Origin: Moraxella lacunata
Lineage (GTDB): Bacteria; Pseudomonadota; Gammaproteobacteria; Pseudomonadales; Moraxellaceae
Length of the DNA: 64,000 bases
NCBI RefSeq assembly: GCF_900453205.1
Contig: NZ_UGQU01000001.1
Coordinates: 930,001 to 994,000, forward strand
Reading direction: 5' to 3'
Shown: positions 50,647-58,669 of the stretch, in pieces
How the letters are laid out: every line of letters starts with the position of its first letter
Position numbering within the stretch: position 1 is the stretch's first letter
The notes under the pieces: generated by a model
The model's database searches: none
Told to the model about the DNA's origin: nothing
What the model saw: only the letters and a program-made list of their open reading frames with translations
Position numbers and translations under genes: made by a program

Positions 50647-51150
50647 TTAAGCGGCTTCGGCTTCCATTTTGTCGCGAAGAGCAGCAAGTGTACGAGCCAG
50701 TTTGCCCGCTGCGGCTTCTTTCATGGTACCCATCAGACGTGCAATCGCTTCGTCGTAAGTAGGTAGAGTTGCGAGTTTATCAATAGATTTTGCATCAATA
50801 AATTCGCCTTCAAAAGCTGCACCTTTGATTTCGAACTTGTCATTACCTTTGGCAAATTCTTTGAACAGACGTGCCGCAGCACCTGGGTGTTCATTTGAAA
50901 ATGCAATCAAGGTGGGACCTACGAAAACATCATTCATGCAAGCATAGTCAGTACCTTCTAAGGCACGACGTAGTAGCGTGTTACGTACGATACGCATCTC
51001 AACGCCAGCTGCACGAGCTTGTTTACGAAGTTCGGTCATCTGACCTACTGTCACGCCACGAGAATCGGCAACAACAGCAGATAGGGCAACTTTGGCAGCT
51101 TCATTTACTTCAGCAACAATTGCTTGTTTGTCTTGAAGATTTAGTGCCAT
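50647..51150 (-). CDS. rplJ: 50S ribosomal protein L10
   Basis: The 167-residue protein begins [20 protein letters not shown] and contains [37 protein letters not shown], the L10 core that anchors the stalk to rRNA. The Ala-rich C-terminal helix carries the L7/L12 binding sites. L10 with L7/L12 also represses its own operon through the upstream leader, and the 315-bp leader before this gene is structured. Confidence 0.97.
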   Translation of the reverse strand: MALNLQDKQAIVAEVNEAAKVALSAVVADSRGVTVGQMTELRKQARAAGVEMRIVRNTLLRRALEGTDYACMNDVFVGPTLIAFSNEHPGAAARLFKEFAKGNDKFEIKGAAFEGEFIDAKSIDKLATLPTYDEAIARLMGTMKEAAAGKLARTLAALRDKMEAEAA

Positions 51151-51465
51151 GGGTTGTCTCCATATTTATCACTAAGTGATAATTAATTTTACAAGCCAAT
51201 ATAAATAAAGACTTGCACCGAATATACGGCGAGATTTTCACCGTCTGCGTAGGCGAATGATTTTACCCATTCATTAGGCTGATGTTTAAGAATAACCACC
51301 AACACCTACGGTCTTAGACAGCACAACCCGTTGTGCTGAGCTAATTTTTAAAAATCTGTTTTTATGATAAGTCATGCGGGTAACTTATCATAAAATTGCA
51401 CCATTATAAGCGAAAAATCTCAAAAAGCAAGCAATTTGTGATTTTTCGCCCAAATCCATCAAGGA
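51151..51465 (-). promoter_or_regulatory. rplJ leader (probable L10 autoregulation region)
   Basis: The gap between rplA and rplJ contains a perfect 13-bp inverted repeat TTTTATGATAAGT / ACTTATCATAAAA (51360-51372, 51383-51395) and a 7-bp hairpin AGCACAA / TTGTGCT (51320-51337). The L10-L7/L12 complex binds an mRNA leader in this position in proteobacteria. The first hairpin may also act as a partial terminator after rplA. The assignment is by position and structure; the exact kink-turn was not located. Confidence 0.6.
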
Positions 51466-52167
51466 TTATTTGTTGGCACGGTGTGGTACTGGGTCAATGG
51501 CAAGACCAGGACCCATGGTGCTAGATAGCGTAATCTTCTTGATATAAATACCCTTAGAAGTTGCTGGTTTAGCACGTTTTAGGTCGTTTAGTAGAGCAGT
51601 TGCGTTTTGCTCGATTTGCTCACCAGTGAAGCCCACTTGACCGATAGAAGCATGGATAATACCTGCTTTGTCTACACGATACTGAGCCTGACCTGCTTTG
51701 GTGTTTTTAACCGCAGTTGCCACATCGGCAGTGACTGTACCAACTTTTGGGTTTGGCATTAAGCCACGTGGACCCAATACAGTACCCAACTGACCAACAA
51801 CACGCATTGCATCAGGAGAAGCGATGACCACATCAAAGTCAAGGTTGCCCGCTTTAATACTCTCTGCTAGGTCTTCAAAGCCAACAACGTCCGCACCTGC
51901 CTCTTTAGCGGCATCAGCAGCAGCACCTTGGGCAAATACCGCAACACGTTTGGTTTTACCAGTACCAGCAGGTAGGTTGGTCGCACCACGAACCACTTGG
52001 TCTGATTTACGTGGGTCAACACCTAGGTTGATGGCGATGTCGATAGACTCTTTGAATTTAGAGGCAGGTAGGCTGTTTAGAACCTCAACCGCTTCTTCGA
52101 TGGTGTATAGTTTGTTGCTATCTACTTTTTCAGCAATTAGCTTTTGACGCTTGGTTAGCTTAGCCAT
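51466..52167 (-). CDS. rplA: 50S ribosomal protein L1
   Basis: The 233-residue protein starts [18 protein letters not shown] and contains [24 protein letters not shown], the L1 domain I pattern, and the conserved [16 protein letters not shown]. It forms the mobile L1 stalk near the E site. In E. coli it represses the L11 operon. Its start overlaps the rplK stop, which gives translational coupling. Confidence 0.97.
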   Translation of the reverse strand: MAKLTKRQKLIAEKVDSNKLYTIEEAVEVLNSLPASKFKESIDIAINLGVDPRKSDQVVRGATNLPAGTGKTKRVAVFAQGAAADAAKEAGADVVGFEDLAESIKAGNLDFDVVIASPDAMRVVGQLGTVLGPRGLMPNPKVGTVTADVATAVKNTKAGQAQYRVDKAGIIHASIGQVGFTGEQIEQNATALLNDLKRAKPATSKGIYIKKITLSSTMGPGLAIDPVPHRANK

Positions 52168-52598
52168 TACACACCCTCCACATTAAGACCCATTGAGCGA
52201 GCAGTACCAGCGATGGTACGTACCGCTGCGTCTAGGTCAGCACCGGTCAAATCCGCTTCTTTGGTTTTAGCGATTTCTTCTAGTTGAGCACGAGTTACTG
52301 TACCAACTTTGGTTTTGTTAGGAACAGCAGAACCTTTGGCAATGCCAGCTGCTTTACGTAGCAATACTGCTGCAGGTGGTGACTTCATCACAAACGTAAA
52401 TGACTTGTCATTAAATACGGTGATGACCACAGGAATTGGCAGACCTGGTTCGATGTTTGCAGAAGCGGCGTTAAATTCTTTACAGAACGCCATGATGTTC
52501 ACGCCTTTTTGACCCAAAGCAGGACCGATAGGTGGTGATGGGTTTGCTTTGCCGGCAGGCACTTGTAGCTTGATGTAGCCATCAATCTTCTTTGCCAT
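52167..52598 (-). CDS. rplK: 50S ribosomal protein L11
   Basis: The 143-residue protein is L11. [30 protein letters not shown] at the start is the conserved N-terminal domain that binds the GTPase-associated rRNA. The ATG at 52598 with GGAGAG as ribosome binding site is preferred over an ATG 15 nt further upstream. It sits in the usual order before rplA and after nusG. Confidence 0.97.
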   Translation of the reverse strand: MAKKIDGYIKLQVPAGKANPSPPIGPALGQKGVNIMAFCKEFNAASANIEPGLPIPVVITVFNDKSFTFVMKSPPAAVLLRKAAGIAKGSAVPNKTKVGTVTRAQLEEIAKTKEADLTGADLDAAVRTIAGTARSMGLNVEGV

Positions 52599-52777
52599 GA
52601 GAATACTCTCCAATGGTGGGTGATAACGCTAAAATAGCTCCCCATGATGTTCAAATCTGAAAATGCTTTCAAATTCACCTAAATGACAATCAGCTCGGTG
52701 CTGATTTGTCTGTCAATCAAAAGCTCCGAACATCTGTCCAGAGCTAAAAGACTATTATAACAGGTTTTTATAAAAAA

Positions 52778-53308
52778 TTAAACTGTTTTTTCAACTTTTG
52801 CAAATTCAATCTCAACGTCTGTTGGACGACTAAACACGCTGACCGTCAAAGACAGTTTGGATTTTTCATAATCCACTTTTTTGACCATGCCTTTAAAGTC
52901 GGCAAAAGGCCCGTCAATGATAAGCACTTCTTCACCTGGCTCAAACATGGTCTTGGGTCTTGGAGCGTCTGCACCTTTATTGATACGGTTTAGAATGCGG
53001 TCGGCTTCGACCTTGGTGATGGGGGCTGGTTGGTCTTTGGTACCACCGATAAAGCCTGAGATGTTCGGGCAGTCTTTGACCACGTGCCATGTATCTTCAC
53101 GCATTTCCATCTCAATGAGTACATAGCCCGGGAATAGTTTATGCTCAACAGTGCGTTTTTTGCCATCACGCATCTCGATCACTTCTTCGGTCGGCACAAG
53201 CACATCACCGAAATACTCAGACAGCTCACTTCTTTTGATACGTTCAATTAAGGCACGTTGAACTTGTTTTTCATAACCTGAAAATGCTTGAATGATATAC
53301 CAACGCAT
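52778..53308 (-). CDS. nusG: Transcription antitermination factor NusG
   Basis: The 176-residue protein has the N-terminal NGN domain (RWYIIQAFSGYEKQVQRAL, FPGYVLIEMEMREDTWHVVKDC) and the C-terminal KOW domain (GEEVLIIDGPFADFKGMVKKVDYEKSKL). It binds RNA polymerase to increase processivity and couples to Rho or the ribosome. It is 40 nt after secE in the standard secE-nusG arrangement. Confidence 0.97.
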   Translation of the reverse strand: MRWYIIQAFSGYEKQVQRALIERIKRSELSEYFGDVLVPTEEVIEMRDGKKRTVEHKLFPGYVLIEMEMREDTWHVVKDCPNISGFIGGTKDQPAPITKVEADRILNRINKGADAPRPKTMFEPGEEVLIIDGPFADFKGMVKKVDYEKSKLSLTVSVFSRPTDVEIEFAKVEKTV

Positions 53309-53348
53309 GATGATTTTCCTAATGATATAAGCCGATTAAGAGATAAGA

Positions 53349-53858
53349 TTAATGCAAAATAAACCCAAGCAGATAATTAAATAAATTATCCAGTAGCCAT
53401 ACGATAAAACCCACGATAATCATCACCACAATGACCTGCCATGTGTATTTAAAGGTCTCGTTTTTGGTCGGCCATGTCACACGGCGAAGCTCAATGCCGG
53501 CGTCTTTTAACAGCACCTTAAAGGCTCGCCCTTGATGGGTAAAAGCAAGGCAAATCACCGCTAACAGCACCAGTCCTGCTGTGATAAGTAGCTGAGTGAT
53601 TGACTCAGTGGCAGGTGCCCAATAACGTGGCAAATAGGTAGAAATGAGTGTAGAGCTAATCAAAGCGACAATGGCGATGAGCCACAGCACGATATCCACG
53701 CCAGAGCGAGTGGTTGCCACATCAACGACATTTTCTTCGGAGACGACAACGGCTTTGCGTTTATTTAGCAGACTCTCGGCAGTGGCTTTGGCGTCTGCCA
53801 AGCGAGTTTCTAAATCGCTTTTGGTGTCGTTTTGGGGATTATTCTTATTGTCGCTCAT
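53349..53858 (-). CDS. secE: Preprotein translocase subunit SecE
   Basis: The 169-residue product has three membrane segments: IVLWLIAIVALISSTLI, LLITAGLVLLAVICLAF and VIVVMIIVGFIVWLLDNLF. The conserved RVTWPTKNETFKYTWQV cytoplasmic region before the last helix defines SecE. A hydrophilic N-terminal extension of about 55 residues (KNNPQNDTKSDLETRLADAK) makes it longer than E. coli SecE (127). It clamps SecY in the translocon. It is the first protein gene after tRNA-Trp. Confidence 0.95.
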   Translation of the reverse strand: MSDNKNNPQNDTKSDLETRLADAKATAESLLNKRKAVVVSEENVVDVATTRSGVDIVLWLIAIVALISSTLISTYLPRYWAPATESITQLLITAGLVLLAVICLAFTHQGRAFKVLLKDAGIELRRVTWPTKNETFKYTWQVIVVMIIVGFIVWLLDNLFNYLLGFILH

Positions 53859-53915
53859 GCAAAAGATTTCCTTAAAATAAGGAAGTGATGATTAAAAAAA
53901 GGGGAAATAAAAAGA

Positions 53916-53991
53916 TGGCAGGCGACGAGGGACTCGAACCCCCAACCTGCGGATTTGGAGTCCGCTGCTCTACCAATTGAGCCAGTCGCCT
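53916..53991 (-). tRNA. trnW: tRNA-Trp (anticodon CCA)
   Basis: A complete cloverleaf is present: acceptor AGGCGAC / GTCGCCT, D arm with TGGCTCAATTGGTAGAGCA, anticodon stem GCGGA / TCCGC with loop CTCCAAA (anticodon CCA at 53956-53958), and T arm GGGGGTTCGAGTCCC. The 3' CCA is encoded. Its place directly before secE is a classic proteobacterial arrangement, although no tuf gene lies upstream here. Confidence 0.97.
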
Positions 53992-54010
53992 AAGGGTGTT
54001 AAGGACTGCT

Positions 54011-54038
54011 ATTATATACATATTTTTGGCATTTGCAA
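54011..54038 (-). promoter_or_regulatory. Promoter of the tRNA-Trp/secE/nusG operon
   Basis: On the minus strand TTGCAA and a perfect -10 TATAAT are separated by 16 bp, with the -10 ending 19 bp before the tRNA. No other gene lies between, so this is the likely start of the operon. Confidence 0.72.
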
Positions 54039-54123
54039 GTATTTTTTTAAAATTTTACTAAAATTTTTGGCTTTCTTTTCATCTCATTTAGTGTTAGGAT
54101 ATTTTTATTTTTAGGAAATTATC

Positions 54124-54597
54124 ATGAAAATATTCGCCCTACCCCTGCTCGCCCTAGCCTTATCGCTTAGTGCATGTGCCACCACCAATCCTGTTCACGA
54201 ACCCACAAAAGCCACCGCCATGACTCACGCCACCCTAATCAGCTCTTATGATTTTGATACCACCGTTCATCGTCTCAAATCCACCATTGAAAGCAAAGGC
54301 ATGACCGTATTTGCCGTCATTGACCACGCCAAATCTGCCCAAGAAGTTGGCATGGATATGCAACCTGCCACCGTCCTTATCTACGGCAATCCCAAAGCAG
54401 GCACGCCACTCATGCAAAAAGACCCCGCTTTTGCTCTAAGCCTACCCCTAAAAGTACTCGTTACCGAAATCAACGGTCAAGTGCAAGTCATTTACACCCC
54501 TGCCAATGAGCTGATTAAAGGCAGTCAAATACAGCCGTCTGATGTGGCAAATACCCTTGCCAGTGCCGAAAAGCTGATACAGGCAACGGTAAAATAA
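54124..54597 (+). CDS. DUF302-family lipoprotein
   Basis: The 157-residue protein has a lipoprotein signal (MKIFALPLLALALSLSAC, Cys18). A DUF302 fold follows: ISSYDFDTTVHRLKSTIESKGMTVFAVIDHA, then PATVLIYGNPKAGTPLMQKDP and LALKVLVTE-like strands. DUF302 proteins are small periplasmic or cytosolic proteins of unknown biochemical role. It diverges from the tRNA-Trp operon and is followed by a palindromic repeat. No operon partner. Confidence 0.88.
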   Translation: MKIFALPLLALALSLSACATTNPVHEPTKATAMTHATLISSYDFDTTVHRLKSTIESKGMTVFAVIDHAKSAQEVGMDMQPATVLIYGNPKAGTPLMQKDPAFALSLPLKVLVTEINGQVQVIYTPANELIKGSQIQPSDVANTLASAEKLIQATVK

Positions 54598-54611
54598 TCA
54601 GTAGTCACTCA

Positions 54612-54721
54612 AAAAGTATGCTGATGAGATTTTCCGTTCGTCCTGAGCTTGTCGAAGGGTAGGAAAATAGTAGTGATTCGACAAGCTCGCTACAAACGAT
54701 TTTCCTTTTGAGCATACTTTT
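54612..54721. repeat. 110-bp palindromic element with perfect 11-bp terminal inverted repeats
   Basis: It is bounded by AAAAGTATGCT (54612-54622) and AGCATACTTTT (54711-54721). The interior contains GAGCTTGTCGAA and TTCGACAAGCTCG as inverted halves, the same core that lies inside the 133-bp MITE, but with different ends. No clear target duplication is visible. It could act as a transcription terminator after the DUF302 gene. Confidence 0.75.
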
Positions 54722-54736
54722 AAACCAAAACCCAAA

Positions 54737-54758
54737 ATTCTAATAATTCTCATTTTAA
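54737..54758 (+). promoter_or_regulatory. Possible Fur box upstream of the siderophore ABC operon
   Basis: AATAATTCTCATTTTAA resembles the Fur consensus GATAATGATAATCATTATC, with about 11 of 16 positions agreeing by eye. It lies about 50-70 bp before the ATPase gene of an iron-uptake cluster. The match is partial, so the call is tentative. Confidence 0.4.
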
Positions 54759-54808
54759 ATTAACCAATTTTGTGATATAATGGGTGGCTTATTTTTTGAT
54801 AACCCTCC

Positions 54809-55588
54809 ATGACAAACACTTTTCAAATTCATGCAACCAATGTCTGCGTTCGTATCGGCGACAAAACCCTACTCCATGACATCAATTTTACCCTTCAAAC
54901 GGGCAAAGTCTATGGCTTGATTGGGCACAACGGTTCTGGCAAATCCACCCTCATCAAACTGTTGGCAGGCGAACAAAAACCTAGCACAGGCTCAATCACG
55001 CTCAGCAACACACCACTGCACCAAATGAGTGCCAAAACACTCGCTCGCCACATCGCTTATTTACCCCAAAAACTACCCCTAGCTCCCACATTTACTGTCG
55101 AAGAGCTGGTCATGCTTGGTAGATACCCTTATCAAGGATTTTTGCAAAAACCCAGTCAATCTGACGCTCAAATCGTGGCTGACTGCCTAAACCAAACGCA
55201 TCTGTCCCACAAAAAATCCCAAAGCGTTGCCACCCTCTCTGGCGGAGAACGTGCCAGAGCGTGGCTTGCCATGTGTCTTGCTCAGCAAAGTCAATATCTG
55301 CTCCTTGATGAACCGTTGGCAGCACTCGATGTTTTGTATCAAGTGGAAGTGCTAAAACTGATTCGCACGCTAGCTGACACCATGAATTTGGGTGTGGTGA
55401 TTATCATTCATGATTTAAATCTGGCGGCAGGGTTTTGTGATGAGTTCATTGCTCTAAAACATGGCAAAATCTGCCATACAGGTGCGGTCAATGACATCAT
55501 GCAGACGGATGTTTTGGAAGACATTTTTGGCATCAAACTGCACGTGGTCAAGCACCCCATCCACGCACGAAATATGGCGGTGGTATGA
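54809..55588 (+). CDS. Iron-siderophore ABC transporter ATP-binding protein (FhuC/FecE type)
   Basis: The 259-residue protein has Walker A GHNGSGKSTLIKLLAG, the Q-loop (AYLPQKLPLAPTFTVEELV), signature LSGGERARAWLAMCLAQ, Walker B YLLLDEPLAALD and the switch region IIIHDLNLAAGFCDE. The pattern GRYPYQGFL after the Q-loop is typical of FhuC/FecE-type ATPases for ferric siderophores. It overlaps the next gene by 4 nt (ATGA). It is the first gene of an ATPase-binding protein-permease operon. Confidence 0.93.
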   Translation: MTNTFQIHATNVCVRIGDKTLLHDINFTLQTGKVYGLIGHNGSGKSTLIKLLAGEQKPSTGSITLSNTPLHQMSAKTLARHIAYLPQKLPLAPTFTVEELVMLGRYPYQGFLQKPSQSDAQIVADCLNQTHLSHKKSQSVATLSGGERARAWLAMCLAQQSQYLLLDEPLAALDVLYQVEVLKLIRTLADTMNLGVVIIIHDLNLAAGFCDEFIALKHGKICHTGAVNDIMQTDVLEDIFGIKLHVVKHPIHARNMAVV

Positions 55589-56505
55589 AAACAATCCACC
55601 CTATATTATTGGTGCTTGGTGCGTTGTCCGTACTCCTGCTGTCATCTTGCACACAAAGCCCTACCAACCAAAGCTCCCCAAACACCCAAAACGTCAGCCC
55701 AAAAGTCATCACGCCTGACTGGAGCATTGCTCAAACTCTCATCGCCTTAGAACATCCGCCCATCGCCACAGGCGACATCAACAGCTACGCTGATTGGGCA
55801 AGCACGCCTACCATTCCTCGCAACGTGGTCGATGTGGGGCTCAGATTTTCGCCCAATGCCGAGCTGTTTGCTCAGCTTGATGGTGATTTGATTATTGATA
55901 ATGCTTTTTATCAACATCTACGCCCTTTGTACAAAAATATCCCCCACCAAGAAGTCTCACTCACACTGGATGAGACAGCAAACTGGGAAAATTTTGAAAG
56001 CTACACCCATCAAATTGGCAAACTCATTGGCAAACAAACACAAGCAGCACAATACCTAAAACACAGCAAAACTGACATCGTTCATCACGGTGCTTTGTTT
56101 CGCCAAAAAAACCCAACCATCCACACCCTTGCCATCGTTCAGTTTGCCAACGCCCAAAACTACCGATTGTACACCAAAAATAGCCTGTTTTATGTGGCGG
56201 TCAAAGAGATGGGTTTGACACTGCACGCCCCCACGCAGGGCAACGCATGGGGTTTTGCCAACCAAAATTTGGGAGATTTGGTACAGCTACCACCCGATGT
56301 CTGTTTGGTCATCATCCGCCCATTCAGCCAAATGCTCGAACACGAACTTAACAAAAACATTCTGTGGCAAAACATGGGGTTTGGTCAAAATCGCTGTATG
56401 ATGGTTTTGCCACCTGTGTGGATTTCTGGAGGCGTGCCAAGTTTGGTGAATCTTAGTCATGCCCTATCACAAGCCACCGTTATGGGGGTACGCCATGATT
56501 CATAA
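55585..56505 (+). CDS. Iron-siderophore substrate-binding lipoprotein (FhuD/FecB type)
   Basis: The 306-residue protein starts with a lipoprotein signal (ALSVLLLSSC, Cys22). It has the class III binding-protein pattern for ferric siderophores: DWSIAQTLIALEHPPIATGDINSYADW, VVDVGLRFSPNAELFAQLDGDLII, and a conserved long-helix linker. It delivers hydroxamate- or carboxylate-type ferric siderophores to the permease encoded next. It overlaps the permease start by 11 nt. Confidence 0.9.
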   Translation: MKTIHPILLVLGALSVLLLSSCTQSPTNQSSPNTQNVSPKVITPDWSIAQTLIALEHPPIATGDINSYADWASTPTIPRNVVDVGLRFSPNAELFAQLDGDLIIDNAFYQHLRPLYKNIPHQEVSLTLDETANWENFESYTHQIGKLIGKQTQAAQYLKHSKTDIVHHGALFRQKNPTIHTLAIVQFANAQNYRLYTKNSLFYVAVKEMGLTLHAPTQGNAWGFANQNLGDLVQLPPDVCLVIIRPFSQMLEHELNKNILWQNMGFGQNRCMMVLPPVWISGGVPSLVNLSHALSQATVMGVRHDS

Positions 56506-58444
56506 ATCAGCAGTGCTTGGCATGCTTGGGGCATTGGTTGTCATCAGCAGTGTGGCACTCGTCAGCACGCAGTGGGCATATCCTGTACACGAACTGTTTG
56601 CCCATGACACCCCCTTGATACAACTTGCCAAACAATACGAAATCATCGCCACCATGATGGTTGCTCTGTTGGCAGGAGGCATTTTGTCCGTTGCCAGTTT
56701 GCTTTTACAACAAATCATCGGCAACACCCTAGCCTCCGACACCACCCTTGCTGTCGGTAGTGGAGCGAACATGACCATGATGCTTGTGGCGTTGTTTTTG
56801 CCAAATTTGGGGTTATATGGCAGTTTTTGGGTGGCGATGATGGGGGCACTGCTCAGCATTGGGGCGACATTTTTGCTGTCGTTGCGGTCAAATTTCAATC
56901 CAATCACGCTCATGCTCAGTGGCTTAATGATTAACATTCTTTTGTATGCGATTGCCAATCTACTGCTCATCTTTTTTTCAGAAATGAGTCTGGGCGTAAT
57001 GATGTGGAGTGGTGGCATTCTTACCCAAAGCAGTCTGGATACGACATACCATCTTGGCATCATTGCCGTTGCTTCATCACTGGCTCTGATGCCACTCATC
57101 AAACCTTTGACACTCATGGGTTTGGATGATAGCACCGCCAAAAGTCTGGGCGTGTCCGTCCAAAAAATCCGCCTCATCAGCGTGATGTTGGTTGCCATCA
57201 TGGTGGCAACGGTCGTCAGTCAGCTGGGCGTGCTTAGCTTTGCAGGGCTGGCTGGAGCAACGCTTGCCAACGCACTGTCCATTCATCATGTGGGACGCAG
57301 ACTGGCAGTAGGCTTTGTGGCAGGTGGACTGCTTTTGTGGCTTACCAGCAACGTCTCAACCTTGTTGTCAGCCAAATTCAGCCTCATCATTCCTGCAGGT
57401 GCGATGAGTGGTATTTTGGGTGCTCCCATCATTATTTACTTGATTTTAAAACAAAAAAATCAGCACATCAACGATGACGCCCCCATCAGTATTCCCAAAA
57501 GAAAACCCATTAACGTTTTGGCGTACTTAGCCCTCTTGGTCGTCATCACCATCATAGCTTTGATCATCACACCACACGCTTTGGGATTTGGGTTTAATGC
57601 AGACATGGCACTCATTGGTGAATTTCGCCTATCTCGCACTTTGGGTGCGTTGTCTGTCGGTGCCATGCTCGCCATCGCAGGCACTCTACTGCAACGCCTC
57701 ACCCAAAATCCGATGGCAAGCCCAGAAGTGCTCGGTGTCAGCGGTGGGTCTGCGTTGGGAGTGGTTGCCTTTTTTGTCATCGGCTCATGGCTTGGTTTGG
57801 CACATTCAAACACCTTCATCATCGCAGGAGGTGTGCTTGGGGCATTGGCGGTGCTTGGGGTGATTTTGTGGCTGTCATCTCGGCTATCTCATGGACACTT
57901 ACTACTTGTGGGAGTTGCCATCTCTGCACTCACCACAGGCGTCATGACGCTGTTACGCCTGAGTGGCGACCCTCGCTTACAAACCATCCTAACGTGGCTG
58001 TCTGGCAGTACTTATCATCTCAATCTGGGCACAGCGATGATGCTGTGCGTGTGTCTGATGATGTCTGTGATCATCACACTCATGTTGTCAAAAACCGTAC
58101 AGCTCATCAGTTTGGGCGATGAGGTTGCTCGTGGGCGTGGCGTGTCGGTGAGATTTTTTTATGGATTGTTACTTTTTATCATTGCCATACTGTCAGCGAT
58201 TGCGACATTGGCGATGGGACCTTTGAGCTTTGTGGGGTTGGTTGTGCCACATCTTGCCATATCAATGGGGGCTACCACCTTGACCGCCCAGTTACGCCTG
58301 TCAGCACTGCTAGGGGCGATGTTACTGGTGGTGGCAGATTATGTGGGGCGTTATGTGATTTTCCCTTATGAAATACCTGCAGGCACATTGTCGGCAATTG
58401 TGGGGGCAGGGTATTTTGTTTATTTGACATTACGTAAAAAATAA
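56495..58444 (+). CDS. Iron-siderophore ABC permease, double-length (FhuB type)
   Basis: The 649-residue protein is a tandem of two FecCD permease units, each with about nine to ten membrane segments. The first unit includes QQIIGNTLASDTTLAVGSGA and LGVLSFAGLAGATLANALS, and the second has QRLTQNPMASPEVLGVSGGSALGVVAFF and MGPLSFVGLVVPHLAISMGA, both marking the ATPase-docking loop. This is the FhuB architecture, which makes a complete channel from one polypeptide. I chose ATG 56495 (MIHKSAVLGMLG); a frame extension to 56459 lies within the previous gene. It completes the import system. Confidence 0.93.
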   Translation: MIHKSAVLGMLGALVVISSVALVSTQWAYPVHELFAHDTPLIQLAKQYEIIATMMVALLAGGILSVASLLLQQIIGNTLASDTTLAVGSGANMTMMLVALFLPNLGLYGSFWVAMMGALLSIGATFLLSLRSNFNPITLMLSGLMINILLYAIANLLLIFFSEMSLGVMMWSGGILTQSSLDTTYHLGIIAVASSLALMPLIKPLTLMGLDDSTAKSLGVSVQKIRLISVMLVAIMVATVVSQLGVLSFAGLAGATLANALSIHHVGRRLAVGFVAGGLLLWLTSNVSTLLSAKFSLIIPAGAMSGILGAPIIIYLILKQKNQHINDDAPISIPKRKPINVLAYLALLVVITIIALIITPHALGFGFNADMALIGEFRLSRTLGALSVGAMLAIAGTLLQRLTQNPMASPEVLGVSGGSALGVVAFFVIGSWLGLAHSNTFIIAGGVLGALAVLGVILWLSSRLSHGHLLLVGVAISALTTGVMTLLRLSGDPRLQTILTWLSGSTYHLNLGTAMMLCVCLMMSVIITLMLSKTVQLISLGDEVARGRGVSVRFFYGLLLFIIAILSAIATLAMGPLSFVGLVVPHLAISMGATTLTAQLRLSALLGAMLLVVADYVGRYVIFPYEIPAGTLSAIVGAGYFVYLTLRKK

Positions 58445-58669
58445 GCAAAACCAATATATCCATCATCATTCAAAACGCCACAAAATAAATCACCAACCCA
58501 AATGCCAAAAATCAAATTTTTAAAACATTATCAAATACTTAATCACAAATACATTATGGTTATGGATTTGATTGATTTGATGAAATTTATTTTGCAACAA
58601 TCGTGGCTTTATATTGCTTTTTAATCACATTATATGTAGAATTAGCCACCCCATTTTTTAAGGATTCAC

